Assembly: GCF_028389875.1 (NCBI RefSeq)
Contig: NC_084682.1
Coordinates: 3,854,001-3,918,000 of the forward strand
Direction: 5' to 3'
From: Rhea pennata
Taxonomy: Eukaryota > Chordata > Aves > Rheiformes > Rheidae
DNA: 64,000 nucleotides
Shown: positions 51,201 through 61,319 of the stretch, piece by piece
Position numbering within the stretch: position 1 is the first letter of the stretch
Layout of the letters: each line of letters begins with the position of its first letter
The notes under the pieces: generated by a model
Told to the model about the DNA's origin: nothing
Seen by the model: the letters and a program-made list of their open reading frames with translations, nothing else
Database searches by the model: none
Position numbers and translations under genes: made by a program

Positions 51201-54160
51201 AACCTGCTCATTCTGATCACCCAATTATGCACACAATTTCTGCTCTCAGAAATCTCCTCCCCAAGACAGCAGTTGCACGTTTTTAGGGTTAAGAGGAAAA
51301 CCTGCTCTTGGTCACTTTGTTGCTTTGTTGATAAAGCAAAAGTGCACTTGAAGTAAAAGTAGAGACTTAATATTACCTGGTAGAAGTCATAATTAGCTGC
51401 TTTGATATCAAAAGGGTCATCACGAGGCGCTTGTTTCCTTCCACAGTTGCAGGCACCAGTGGAACGAGCCCGGCTGTTGTGATACAGAACGGGAGGATTT
51501 CTATCGGCTTCTGGCTTTTCCCCTAAAAGCAAAGAAAGTCAAACCCAAGAGAAGTAGCTTGCTGTTTCTAGAGAGCGCTTCCCTTCATCCACTGCCTTCT
51601 CCTTGCTATATACATATGCAAGGTTATTTGCCAGCAATGCCAATTAACCGGGGAATTCCTTCTCCCTTTCTCACATTCATTACAAGGTAAAGCGAGCCTT
51701 CTTTGCTTTCACAAGCTCTTCCTAAAAAGTGTAACATACTTCTTCTGCCTGCAATAAATATATTTTAGACAGTTTCTGTTCCTTGTTCAAGTCAATCAAG
51801 CTATTAAAACAAACAAAAAAAAGATGAGGATGGAAGAGTGCACAACTTTTGGAGAGAGCTTTTGTCCTCTTTTATATCTCTTGTTAGGAGGACTCCAACA
51901 TGGTAGCTCTAACTAGCACAGACGGAATCAAAGTTACTACTAAGAGTAGACTCATGTTTAAACATTACTTAGCAAGAGCAGAGGTATTTTCAGTTCGGTT
52001 TAAGACCGTATTTAGGGGACTCAACGACACAAGAACATGAGAACAGTTATTAACACTGCACTTTTATAGCCCTAATAACATAAACAGTCATTCATCACCA
52101 TCTACAGCTTCTTTGATATTTTAAGTCCTGTGCAACGCAAATACATCATATACACTCCCACCACACGCAATAAATTGCAGAGGAGGCAATGATTGAATTG
52201 ACCATGAAAACTGAACTATTTCCAAATCATAATGGTCACTCCTGACTGGAATAGGCATCTCAGCAGGGCAACATAAAAGAAGTCTGAACAACCGCTCTAC
52301 TGTGATTAACCTCTATCGAAAAAACCCAAAGCTTTAAGGTTATCAAGCTTTCCTCTTCCATAAATGTGCAAGAAACTCTGGGTTCAGCTTAAGACAAGAC
52401 ATCTTAAAGTGCAAACAAAATTAAAACATGAGAATCAACTACAAACAAGTTTCTTTACCTGCTTTGGGGAGCAAATGGAATTTATGCACACAGTGCTGGT
52501 CAGTTAAACTTCGCTCTTCACAAAGCTGATGCCCATTGCTCCAGAACTTGAAACAGTCCTCATTAAGCTGCATGGCATATTTATGAAAGGCTGGTCCACG
52601 GGCATGCTGACTGTACACACGTAAGGCCTGTGCCAACTGATTTTTATGGACTGTCATGGTGTAATTATGGGGCAGATTGGATTGATATGCGCTGTGGGCC
52701 ATGGGGAGAGCTTTCTGGCAACGGTTTTCAGAGAATTTAGTGTCTATGTCTAAATATCCTTCCAAGACTTTGATGCTGCCCATGATTTTGGAACTCAGTT
52801 CCCCAGTGAGAGTAGTTGGGTCATCATCTTTGCCTTCAATGGTCACTTCATACAGTTTTAAAGCTGCAGCAACCCACTTTTGGTAGGTTGGGAGCTCAAA
52901 GTGAGAAGGCTGTGGGTTCCTCCCCACGCTGTCATCGAAGCCCTTCTTGCTGAGCACCAGCTCCACATGTTGCCACAAGAACTCCTTGAGGGTACAGTCC
53001 ACAAGTTGCCCAGAGGAGCTGGAGCTGCTGCTACTACTCTCTGCATAGAAGGACAACTGTTGCCTGCCATGCCGCATCATCTGGTACCTTCTGGGTCCGG
53101 ACAGGGTGGGAGCCAGCAGTGAGTCAGTCTCTCTCATGGTGCAGTTGCTTCTGAGTTGGTCGAGAAGCATGGCCACTGGATCCTCTCCATCCTGGGCCCC
53201 CCCAGCCACAATGTAGACGAAGGCCTGGTTAGCAGGCACAGTGAACAGACAGTTGATACTCTGGTTGGTTAGCACCCTGCTTTTTCTGAAGATACGGTAG
53301 ATCTGGTCCTCCAGTGCATGCTGCAGCCTCCTTTTGGGGGAGTGCTTCTTAGGGGGTGGCTTTTCCAGGTGACTGCAAGGGTCCTGGCCCCTGCCTGGAA
53401 GGGGATCCACCTTCAGGGCTCCATTGAGCTGGAAGAGGAAGAGGAGGCGTGGAGGGCATGGCCTGCAGTTGAGCTTCCACTCCTTGCCCACTGGGCAGTC
53501 TTTAATAGCAGCCTTCAGGGAGGGGAGCACCTTCTGCCGCAGCCCATCCAGCGCCCTGAAGACACGGTCATACGTGATGTCGAAGGAGCAGGTGGGGTGC
53601 ACCAGCAGCAGGATGTGGCAGACAGAGAAGAGGTAGAGGAGACTCAGGCAGTGCAGCTTCTCCTGGTGCTTCCAGAACTCGTGGGCCTCGGCGTGGGGCA
53701 GCGGGGCCGGGGTGCCGGGCAGGTGGCCGGGCCCAGGCTCCCTGCCCTCGGCAGCGGCCAGGTCGCTGCAGGCCCGCAGCAGCTGCGGCGTGTCGCAGAT
53801 GGAGGTGAGCACCAGGTAGAGCACGCGGCTCTCCTGGCTGTAGTAGGCCTGCAGCTGGTTGTAGTCCTTGGCGGCCGGCTCGCCGTCCCGCCCGGGGGCG
53901 CCGGCCGCCGCCTCGGCCGCGGGGCCCTCCCGCTCGAAGAGGGGGAAGACCTGCCGGTCGCACACGGTGCTCACCAGGGCCTCCTTCTCGGAGCACAGCT
54001 GCAGCGCCGTCTTCCCGAAGATGCCCACCACGCACACCTCCTCCTCGCCGGGGGCCGCTGCTGCCGCCGCGCCCGGCCCCGCCGCCGCCGCGCCGCTCGC
54101 CTCGGCGCCGGCCAGCAGCAGCTCCCGCAGGCTCACGGGCCCCACCGACACCGCCGCCAT
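48096..54160 (-). CDS. SMG8: SMG8, SMG1-complex subunit of nonsense-mediated mRNA decay
   Basis: Complete gene in four coding exons: 52459-54160, 51377-51522, 50065-50940 and 48096-48293. All introns are GT-AG with agreeing phases, giving 973 aa (human 991). SMG8 binds SMG9 and the SMG1 kinase and holds the kinase in check, which controls UPF1 phosphorylation in nonsense-mediated decay. The N-terminal G-fold-like region starts at VCVVGIFGKT (about residues 42-51). It is followed by the long conserved block with FWKHQEKLHCLSLLYLFSVC, HALEDQIYRIFRKSRVL and FDDSVGRNPQPSHFELPTYQ. A serine run precedes GQLVD. The C-terminal part carries GRRRDDIARAFVGFEYED and ends RGILKAITQ. The N-terminus is Ala/Gly-rich and differs from human. 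The ATG at 54160 is preferred because it has G at +4 and gives an MA-VGPVSLREL start like human. An in-frame ATG lies 30 nt upstream. Confidence 0.96.
50065..50940 (-). CDS. SMG8: SMG8 exon 3, residues 617-908
   Basis: Acceptor TTTTCATAG, starts LLEEKCCGKLE and ends ITLTPQ before the donor GTAAGA. The first third is an acidic, Pro/Ser/Gln-rich linker (EKEPQTQGESTGLSLALSLG). The rest is the conserved region with VDRQASTVEYLPGMLHSNCP and SAVVMGRGRRRDDIARAFVG. Confidence 0.96.
51377..51522 (-). CDS. SMG8: SMG8 exon 2, residues 568-616
   Basis: Acceptor TTTGCTTTTAG, residues EKPEADRNPPVLYHNSRARS then CNCGRKQAPRDDPFD, ending NYDFYQ at the donor GTAATA. Cys and basic residues here are invariant in vertebrates as far as I recall. 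Confidence 0.96.
52459..54160 (-). CDS. SMG8: SMG8 exon 1, residues 1-568
   Basis: A large 1.7-kb first coding exon ending PKAG before the donor GTAAAG. It encodes the whole SMG9-binding G-fold-like region and the following helical region. GC content rises steeply towards the start, within the CpG island. An antisense open frame of 351 codons (53318-54373 plus) is a composition shadow. Confidence 0.96.
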
Positions 54161-54340
54161 GGCCCGCGCCGCCGCCGCCGCCAGCGGCATGGCCCCGCCG
54201 CGCCTGCGCGCCAGCGGCGGCCCCGCCCCCGCGCCCCGCGCACGCGCAGTCCCGCGTGGGGGGGGGGGGGGGGAGGCGGCAGCGCTGAGGGAGCAGCGAC
54301 GCTGCCGCCATTTCAGCTACGGGCTGCGGGGAGGCAGCGC
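53700..54340. promoter_or_regulatory. SMG8: CpG island, SMG8 promoter and 5' exon
   Basis: Very GC- and CpG-rich block over the start of SMG8, with a 16-G tract at 54258-54273 on the plus strand just upstream. No TATA box is seen. The minus strand upstream of the start codon reads CGGCGGGGCCATG then GCGGGCCATGG, the two in-frame start candidates. Confidence 0.7.
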
Positions 54341-55376
54341 TTACAGGGTCCGTACCAGTGGTATTTTGCATAAGCCAGCAATATCCATAATGAAATACAA
54401 CTGAGTAGTGGTAACAGGGGCGAAGCTGCCCGTCGAGCCAAAGGAGTTGCCCGTATCTTTCTAACGCCGGAGGAGCTCCGAGGGCTGCAGAGCGCACCGC
54501 CAATACTAGACATCTCCGCACGTCGCCCACGGCAGCACGGTTCTCCCACACGGGGAACTCCGTCGCGCAGCCGTTCTCCCCAAAGGCTCGAGGCAGATTA
54601 GGGCACGGTGCCGCGGCTGGGTTGTTCTGCAGAACCAACGCAGGACTGCCCAGGAAAGCGGGTCCTTACCGTGGGCTGGAGGGAAGGGCCGCAGGTACAG
54701 GCACGCGGTCTCTGCGCCGCCTCTGCTACGGGGGCAATGCCTGTGACTGGGAGAAGCTTCCGCTGCAGCGGTTTGTGAACTTGACTAGAAACTAGAAGGC
54801 TCCCAGTTACCTGCTTTTAAGCAGTGCAGTCTGTCTTTTCACATGATAGGTGATCCAACACCAGTCAAAAATGATACATACGTTAATTACTTCATACCTT
54901 CTTAGGCCCGTAACTGCATTGTTTGTGGAAACTTGCAGCCCTTCACTTTAATACTATTACAGCACCAAATTGCTTCTTTTCTTTGAATCTATGTAACTAC
55001 TCTCAAGATCTTTTTTGTTAAAAAAAATATATATAAAAACAAGTTTAAGTGAACCAGCACCTATATTACAAGCAGCAGCAAGCCAGGAACGTAACAGTCC
55101 CTACTTATTTTTTGAAAGTTTCAGCAGCAGCCAAATATTAAAAAGACCCAGGATATTTCATTCAACTTTGTATAGTAACAGAGAAGATAAAACCAGATGG
55201 AGACATGTTACAAAGATGCTGCCTTTAAAAAGCAGAATTCTGCTGAAGGTTTTTCAACACTCCCCTTTCTCATATGCATTAGATTTACTTACAAATACAT
55301 TATGCCTGAGTGATACAAAAGTGGGGTTCAAATGGCTTCCTCACCATAACTGAACAAAATACATTGTTCCATAATT
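54341..55376. other. Interval between SMG8 and PRR11 coding regions
   Basis: About 1 kb with no coding potential recognised. It should include the PRR11 3' UTR (minus strand, upper part) and the SMG8 upstream region (lower part). A minus-strand ATTAAA at 54947-54952 is the nearest poly(A) signal candidate for PRR11. Confidence 0.6.
54947..54952 (-). terminator. PRR11: Candidate PRR11 poly(A) signal (ATTAAA)
   Basis: A variant hexamer on the minus strand about 425 nt past the PRR11 stop and about 790 nt before the SMG8 start. Placement is inferred only. Confidence 0.3.
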
Positions 55377-55445
55377 CTATTTCTGTTCATCGAAGCTGTT
55401 TGCAGCATTTAACTGGGCTGGAGAGGGACTCTTTGGATGAGCCAT
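55377..55445 (-). CDS. PRR11: PRR11 last exon, residues 338-359 and stop
   Basis: Acceptor TTGTTTTAACAG, residues [18 protein letters not shown] then DEQK, TAG at 55379-55377. It matches the human end LAHPRSP...SFDEQN. Confidence 0.92.
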   Translation of the reverse strand: MAHPKSPSPAQLNAANSFDEQK

Positions 55446-58400
55446 CTGTTAAAACAAGAACAGAATCAGACCTCCAAGTATGAACCACGTACCAATTACT
55501 ACTGAGATAAACAACAGTGTAATTCTAAACTGATATTTCATAAAAGAAAACAAACCTAGTAATTTGTTAAAATAGAAGACATTATTAACCCTTAGATTGT
55601 TTTTCCTCCTGGAAACCGGGACTATGATGTGAGAGACAGGATGAGGCACAAAAAAATCAACTGTTCTTCTTAGCATTGTCAAACAGCCTGCTGAAAGGCA
55701 GGGCAATAGCATCTCCATTCTGTAGCTTCCTTACCAGTAAAATGGAAACAGTAAAAACAGGCATCCTTATACTTAGTCTTCTAGATGTCAAATACAGAGA
55801 CAGTAACTTCCATACTTAGTAGTAATTGTAAACTCAATAAAACTAGTTCCTGAGGATTTTCACTTTCCATTAAGGTACCTTATATCCTCAAAGGACCACA
55901 CATACCAATGGGACTGCACTGTAGGGAAAAAATCTGTAAAAAATTCTATTGTATACTGAAATTTTAAAGCCAGCTTATTTTTCCAGAAAGATGAACACCA
56001 TGACTTGCCTGAAATTTGCGTCGTAGTGCCTGTGTCATTATTGGTGTCAACCCAGTGCCACATTCGATGTTTTCTTTATTATTTAGTGGAGTACCCCCAG
56101 GACTTCTGAAAAAATTGGAAGCAGGAAGGGGAGTTATTATTAGTTCTCTGATTTTTTAGAAAAACAAAATGAGAATAAAAAGGAACTTACCTTTGTATAT
56201 TTACTTTCTTAAGATGTTTTCGAAGATCTAACTGATTTTTAGCAGGAGTACTAACAGAAGAAAACAGATTATTAAAATAAAACATTCTGTATATAGTGTT
56301 TATCATTATTCTGAACATAAAAATCAAATATCAAAGAAAGGAAGAAGACTTCTTACATTAAGTGGTTTGTAATGTGAGCTGATGGCTTGGATTTAGGTCT
56401 CAGACTAATACTCTGTAAATCTGAGACTGTAATTAATGCCCTGCATGTCTTCGCTGGTGATCCTGCCTAAAGTCGGAAGAGAAACGTTACCACAGATGAA
56501 CTGTAAAAGGCCTCACTGAACTGAAATCTATTTAATACTTATATTCTCAAAGACTTTTGTGGGTCTTTCATGCTTTTTTGAATCCTCAAGATTTAATGCA
56601 TCTTGGACAAAATACAGATTTTATTAAAAAAAAAAAAAGACTTCTGCAAACAAGATTTTAGGCAGACAAGATAAACCCCAAATATATTGACAATATTCAC
56701 AAACATATATGAAAGCTATTTGATCTTAATCTTAATTTAGGAGAACTGTCCTGCACATCTGCCCAGATGCCTCCATGAGATTGGAACTAGTCATTTAATT
56801 TGTTCAGTTCAAGTGCCCATATGTAGCACTAAAAGGCTTACTTAAATGTCTTACTGGGTTTTCAGAAGAGAAAAATACATTTCTTGATACCTTCTATGAT
56901 TCTATGACAGGCTGAGACAAGCCATTGCAGGAAATGCACTGGTTCTCATGCAGAGTTTGCCCTGATATGCCATCATCCAGCTATCCATATCTTCTCTGAT
57001 TTACCTTGTCCATTCTACGGTTGCTGTCTATTTTCTTTAGTTTTACATTCAGGAGATCCTTGAGAGTGATGTGCATCGGCCCATCTTTTTTTAGTGATGT
57101 TTCCTGAATAATAGAAAGGGTGTCAGAAGGGAGATTAGAATTAGCAAGTAACAGACTGTTCATAGGGACAAACATTCTTGATGGACCCAGGTCCAAAGAA
57201 CCCAGCCACAAGTTAATAGAGGTTACTGCCTACCAGAAGTGATTTAGAGCTGCTGCCTCGTTTCAGGAGGAGAGGTGCTGGAGGCAGTCGTGGTGGGGGC
57301 AGAGGAGGTGGTGGTGGTGGTGGTGGTGGCGGCGGAGGAGGTGGTGCAGATACAGGTTGCAGTTGTACTGCAGAAGGCCCAGATACTGATGATGGTAGGT
57401 CCATTTGTGTTTGTACAGGGGCACCCAGAACTGGTTTATTACACCTTTGACAAAGAGAATTTTCTGAAGATAAAGTTGCAGTTCCATTCATCTGAAAAAA
57501 AGTAGGAATAAAAAAGAGAATATTAAATGCCCTGACAAATGTGTATGGAATTTTAGAGAACAGAGCTTCTGACTTCATTTGATTCAGAGACATAAAAAGC
57601 TGCTTAATAGACTCACCAGCCAACTGGTTCCCTGCAGCCATGGAGTAACAGCAATTCAGTAAATACTTAATGTGTAGAAGAGGTAAAACACTACACAATT
57701 AAGATTTCAGTTTCTCCTCACTGACCACAATTCGTTACATGCTTACACAAGTAAACATTCTTCTGCCCCACTGGGATTGAGACTGACCTGGAGTATTCCT
57801 TGTAATCTGGAAAATTCAGTTTCCAACTTTTCCAGCTGCTCTCTAAACTTGTTTAACTCCTTAAAGTGGCTTTGTGATGGAAAGATGGTGTCTTTAATCA
57901 CTTTAAAACTCTAAGCATAAAAAGAAAGCAGATGAGTGTTTTCACAAAGTTGTATTTCCAGAGACAAGACTATGAGGTATGATTCCTACTGAAAGCTCTA
58001 TTGAAAAGTCTTCTCATTGTAGTCAACAGAAAGAGACAAAACAAAGATATGCAATTTCACCAAATAATACATATTCGCTCTATATTCTGCTTTGACAACC
58101 AATCTTTGAATATTAATTGCAACCTCCTTTATCACAATGCCCTTAAGGCTGGGCAGAAACCCGAACAGTGACTTTCTCAAAAAGGCACTTAACTGTAACT
58201 AGAGTATAATCCACATTTGATCTGAAAAGTTCATATATGAACACAATTATATCTGCTATTAAAGACATTTCCCATCGTTGCGAATCCTCCTGATACTGCA
58301 ATAAAAAGCTCAAATTCTTATATGCTTAATGCCCACAGTGTCCTCGGACATTCTTCTCATACTTGTTCCACAGCAGTGGAACCATAAAATATAGTTTAGT

Positions 58401-59174
58401 TGTGTCAGTAGACAAAATTAAGTTTTTAGCTTAGTTGTGGAATCTGCCTGTAAATCCTGCATCTGGCTGCTAAAAAACAAAGTAGAAAGCATACCTGTGT
58501 AACAGTGTTCTGGCACCAACCGTACAAAAACGATACTGTTGTTGAAAAGGGTTTCACTACATTTTTTACACTGGGCAAAGCTAACAACCAGATTGAGGAC
58601 AGACGGCTTTGGACAGGTGATGTGTTCAGAGGAAGATCACCTGCTGACCTGGGAAAGAACATTTCAGAATGAAATCATAATTATATTTATAATTTTAGTC
58701 TTTTAAAAAATTAACTGTGGTCTATCATACAGTATTTACAAGTACCAGCAACAACAGTTGACAGCAGAGTAAACATGAGCATATGAGACCAGAAAAGACC
58801 ACTGCAGCACTAACAAAGAAGTAAAAAAAAAAAAAAAAAAAAGTCAATTTGCAATACATTTTTTTCCAAAATGCATTTCCTGCACATTAAAGTTAACATT
58901 AGATAGAATACCAGAAAAATGTACAAGATGAAAAAATTTCACAGTAGTCAGTCAGGATCTAGATAGGTTCCAAAACAGTGCTTTTATCTCAGTCCCATAT
59001 TATATATGGAGCAAACAATGGATCCAGAAATTGAATTAAAGGAAAAGTTCAATGTGTCCCCTACCTTGGAGAGGGACAACTTGAGCCCTGGGGATTAGCA
59101 GCATCTCCTTTTTTTATTGTTAGAAATTTTGCTCTGGCTCTCAGTTTTCGTCTACGTTGCTTGTACTTTGCCAT
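55377..59174 (-). CDS. PRR11: PRR11, proline-rich protein 11
   Basis: Nine coding exons: 59065-59174, 58495-58648, 57788-57910, 57234-57491, 57005-57103, 56357-56466, 56191-56250, 56009-56105 and 55377-55445. Phases agree throughout and give 359 aa (human 360). It starts [17 protein letters not shown], close to human MPKFKQRRRKLKAKA. Next come a [11 protein letters not shown] segment, a helical region with heptad-like spacing ([20 protein letters not shown]), a CQRC pair, a run of 14 prolines with [10 protein letters not shown], and the conserved [20 protein letters not shown] segment. The C-terminus ends NSFDEQK. In human the protein is cell-cycle regulated, supports S-phase to mitosis progression and proliferation, and affects actin via its proline-rich part. 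The last intron uses a GC donor. It is head to head with SKA2. Confidence 0.95.
56009..56105 (-). CDS. PRR11: PRR11 exon, residues 305-337, GC donor
   Basis: Acceptor CAATTTTTTCAG, residues [19 protein letters not shown] then [13 protein letters not shown]. The donor is CAG followed by GCAAGT, a GC-AG intron. Phase and homology leave no room for a nearby GT site. Confidence 0.94.
56191..56250 (-). CDS. PRR11: PRR11 exon, residues 285-305
   Basis: Acceptor TTCTTCTGTTAG, residues [19 protein letters not shown], donor GTAAGT. It corresponds to human ITPGKSQMDLRKLLRKVD. Confidence 0.93.
56357..56466 (-). CDS. PRR11: PRR11 exon, residues 249-285
   Basis: Acceptor TTCCGACTTTAG (not the AG five bases further in, which would break the frame), residues [20 protein letters not shown], then SLRPKSK and onward, donor GTAAGA. 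Confidence 0.92.
57005..57103 (-). CDS. PRR11: PRR11 exon, residues 216-248
   Basis: Acceptor TTCTATTATTCAG, residues [20 protein letters not shown] then [13 protein letters not shown], donor GTAAAT. The most conserved segment of the protein. Confidence 0.95.
57234..57491 (-). CDS. PRR11: PRR11 exon, residues 130-215, proline tract
   Basis: Acceptor ACTTTTTTTCAG, begins [20 protein letters not shown] and ends SSSKSLL at the donor GTAGGC. It encodes 14 consecutive prolines by CCA/CCT/CCG codons, seven of them a pure CCA run, then further PPP and PP motifs of SH3/profilin-ligand type. Confidence 0.94.
57788..57910 (-). CDS. PRR11: PRR11 exon, residues 89-129, helical
   Basis: Acceptor TTTATGCTTAG, residues [20 protein letters not shown] and onward to LQGILQ, donor GTCAGT. 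Leu/Phe spacing suggests a short coiled coil. Confidence 0.93.
58495..58648 (-). CDS. PRR11: PRR11 exon, residues 37-88
   Basis: Acceptor TGTTCTTTCCCAG, residues [20 protein letters not shown] then [12 protein letters not shown], donor GTATGC. The YGWCQN motif parallels human YSWCQN. Confidence 0.94.
58820..58841. repeat. Poly-A tract in PRR11 intron
   Basis: A run of about 20 A on the plus strand within the second PRR11 intron. No retroelement body recognised beside it. Confidence 0.75.
59065..59174 (-). CDS. PRR11: PRR11 first coding exon, residues 1-37
   Basis: Acceptor TTCTTTTACCAG lies two bases before the ATG, so the start codon is almost the first triplet of this exon. Residues [20 protein letters not shown] form a strongly basic head (a likely nuclear signal). 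Donor GTAGGG. Confidence 0.94.
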
Positions 59175-60270
59175 TGCTGGTAAAAGAAAGAAAGGAAGAA
59201 ACTAATTTACAGAAATATTCCCATTTTAATCAAGGGACAGAACTGTCACAGGATAGATAGGAAAGAACATGGATGCCATCTCAAAAATCCAGTTAAAAGT
59301 TAGTTGCAGTTGTCTTACTAGAAGGATCACATAAAACAGACAAAAGATTATTACCTCCTCTTAAGTATCTTTCAGCCACTGGGATATGTTTGCAGACAAG
59401 AGATTAGTGAAAAATACCATTTTATCTATTCACAGCTATCAGTGTTTTCTGGTTAGGTCTTACTCAAGGGCTTTTGGTGACAGTTTTTCTTTACTCTACA
59501 CTGACAAACATTGCATTTTGGGAAAAACTGTGTGTCCAGAGAACATAGGTGGAAGACACAAATGAAGAAAACACATACACAAAAAAAGGATCCAGGACTT
59601 CCAAAAATATAGATATTTGCTCGAAGGTTACTTAAGCACCTCAGTTGTTAAAAATGCCCCCCCCCCAGCAATCCCCCCACTTCTTTCTGCTGGGACTCCT
59701 GTGAGGGGCCTAATCATAGAGCAGTGCCAGACCCGCTCCTCATCCTTAGAAACCAAACTTAAAGCTAGCCAGCCTAAGAGCAGCTCTCTGCCCTGCTATC
59801 CACAGGCAGCTTCCTGAGCCGTCTGTCTGTTCGCCATACTCCTGAGGGGTTTTGTGCATATTAGGAATTGAAGTTAGGGACACTACTGATTAGTAGCCGC
59901 ACTAATCAGCCTTTAATCCCAGTTAAGTGTTACACGACCCGCTCTTATGCCGACTTTGGGGAAGAACATGCTGGGAGGCCTCGGGCTGCCTGTGCGGCAC
60001 CCCGACAGGCACAGGCCGCCTTTCCAACGGCTGTGAGGTTTCCGTTAGGCGCTGAGCCGCACAGAAGCACCACGTAACCCGGCCAGGGCCTCCCGGCAGA
60101 GAATGCCCCCGAGCCCCCAGCCTCGGTGGGCTCATGCGTCGCTACAACCAGTCCTGCCACCGAGCTACCGCCCGCAACCCCTGAGCTGCGAGAGGGGCGA
60201 GGACGCGGGTACCCCCCTGCCTGCCCGCCCCCTTCGGGCCGCGGTTCCCCCCTCAGCGCCCCCCGCTCAC

Positions 60271-60360
60271 CTCCCGCCCGGCACCCGCCGATTCAAACCG
60301 CTCCTCGCGCCGCTCCCGGCCAATCGGAGCGCCGCTCTCTGCCGCCCCTCCCGGAGCCTA
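60271..60360 (-). other. PRR11: Candidate PRR11 non-coding exon 1
   Basis: The minus-strand sequence GGGCGGGAG is followed by GTGAGC, a strong donor with exon side ending at 60271. It sits at the edge of the CCAAT-rich promoter and would splice to 59176. The 5' end is approximate. Confidence 0.55.
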
Positions 60361-61011
60361 AGCTAGCTACGCGCTGATTGGCCGCTGGGCGGACGCGGGC
60401 GCGAGCTCCAGGGGAGAGCAGACAGACGGGGAGCGGAGCCAATCGCGGGTGCGGCGCTGCTCCGCTTCGTCCTGCCCCCTGAGGCGCGCAAGGGCGAGCT
60501 GCGCCGCCATTGGACAAAGGCTTTTCAGGCCAGCCAATCAGCGTTGATATACCGCTAGGCTGGAAAAGGCCAATCAGATTGAAAGGTGGGAGAGGAGCGA
60601 CCAGTAACAGGGAAACGGAGACGATAAACGAAACGGAGCTGCTTCTCGCCCACCTCCTCGAAAATGGACCAGTCGCGAAACAACCGCTCCCCCACCAGCC
60701 AATGACAGCTCGGCGTTCTCTATTTCAGCCAATCACCGCCGATGCCACTCTAGACCAATCATGATTCGCGGCGCCCTCTTGTCCAGCCAATCACTTGGCG
60801 AAGTCTTTCTACCAGCCAATGGACTTCCCCCTACCTTAAAGAGGGTTTACATTCCTTTCTACCCAATGGCCAGGGGCCTGTGTCAGCGGAGGGCCAATCG
60901 GAGAGCAGCGGTGAGTGACAGCTGCCCAATGGGGACCCCCGACTCTCCCATCCTGCGGAGAGGGGGGTGGGTATCTTTCCGCCGCCGCCTGAGGAATGTC
61001 AACTATTCAAC
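60272..61011. promoter_or_regulatory. Bidirectional PRR11-SKA2 promoter with 14 CCAAT boxes
   Basis: Head-to-head promoter of about 740 bp. CCAAT pentamers start at 60320, 60439, 60534, 60570, 60699, 60729, 60755, 60787, 60816, 60863, 60894 and 60926 on the plus strand, and at 60377-60381 and 60509-60513 on the minus strand. Most have the extended forms CCAATCA, CCAATCG or CCAATGG favoured by NF-Y. No TATA box is seen. The human PRR11-SKA2 pair is reported to share an NF-Y-regulated bidirectional promoter, so the logic appears conserved. Cell-cycle genes often use multiple CCAAT boxes with CHR elements. Confidence 0.9.
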
Positions 61012-61044
61012 ATGGAGACGGCGGTTACCAGGCTCGAGACCATG
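61012..61044 (+). CDS. SKA2: SKA2 exon 1, residues 1-11
   Basis: ATG in a good context (AACATGG) followed by METAVTRLETM, then the donor GTGAGT in phase 0. Human SKA2 exon 1 likewise encodes 11 residues (MEAEVDKLELM), with the same acidic/hydrophobic spacing and the same position opposite PRR11. SKA2 is a small (about 121 aa) coiled-coil subunit of the SKA complex, which couples kinetochores to microtubules in mitosis. The remaining exons lie beyond the right edge. The short peptide alone would not identify the gene; synteny and the exon structure do. Confidence 0.82.
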
Positions 61045-61319
61045 GTGAGTCCGGGGGGCGCGGGCGGGGGCCAGGCCGAGCGGCGGCAGGACCGGGAGCC
61101 GGCGGGGCAGCGTGGGGCGCACCTCGGAGGGCGCGGGGCTGGCGCCCGAAGAGGGAAAGGGAGGGCGCGGGCGCAGCTGGGGGCGTGAGGGGAGAGGGGC
61201 CGGGGAAGGGGGGAGGGGGGCGAGTCCCATCCGGGCCCTGAGGGGAGGCAGGGCGAGGGCGCGGCCCGCAGCGGGGCGGCCGGCGCCCGCCGCTGGCCGT
61301 TTGGGTCAGGCGGGTTCGG

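Noticed and set aside
53318-54373. Plus-strand open frame of 351 codons opposite SMG8 exon 1
   Set aside because: It is antisense to a clearly conserved SMG8 exon in very GC-rich sequence; its translation has Arg/Gly/Ala-rich low-complexity composition and no family resemblance.
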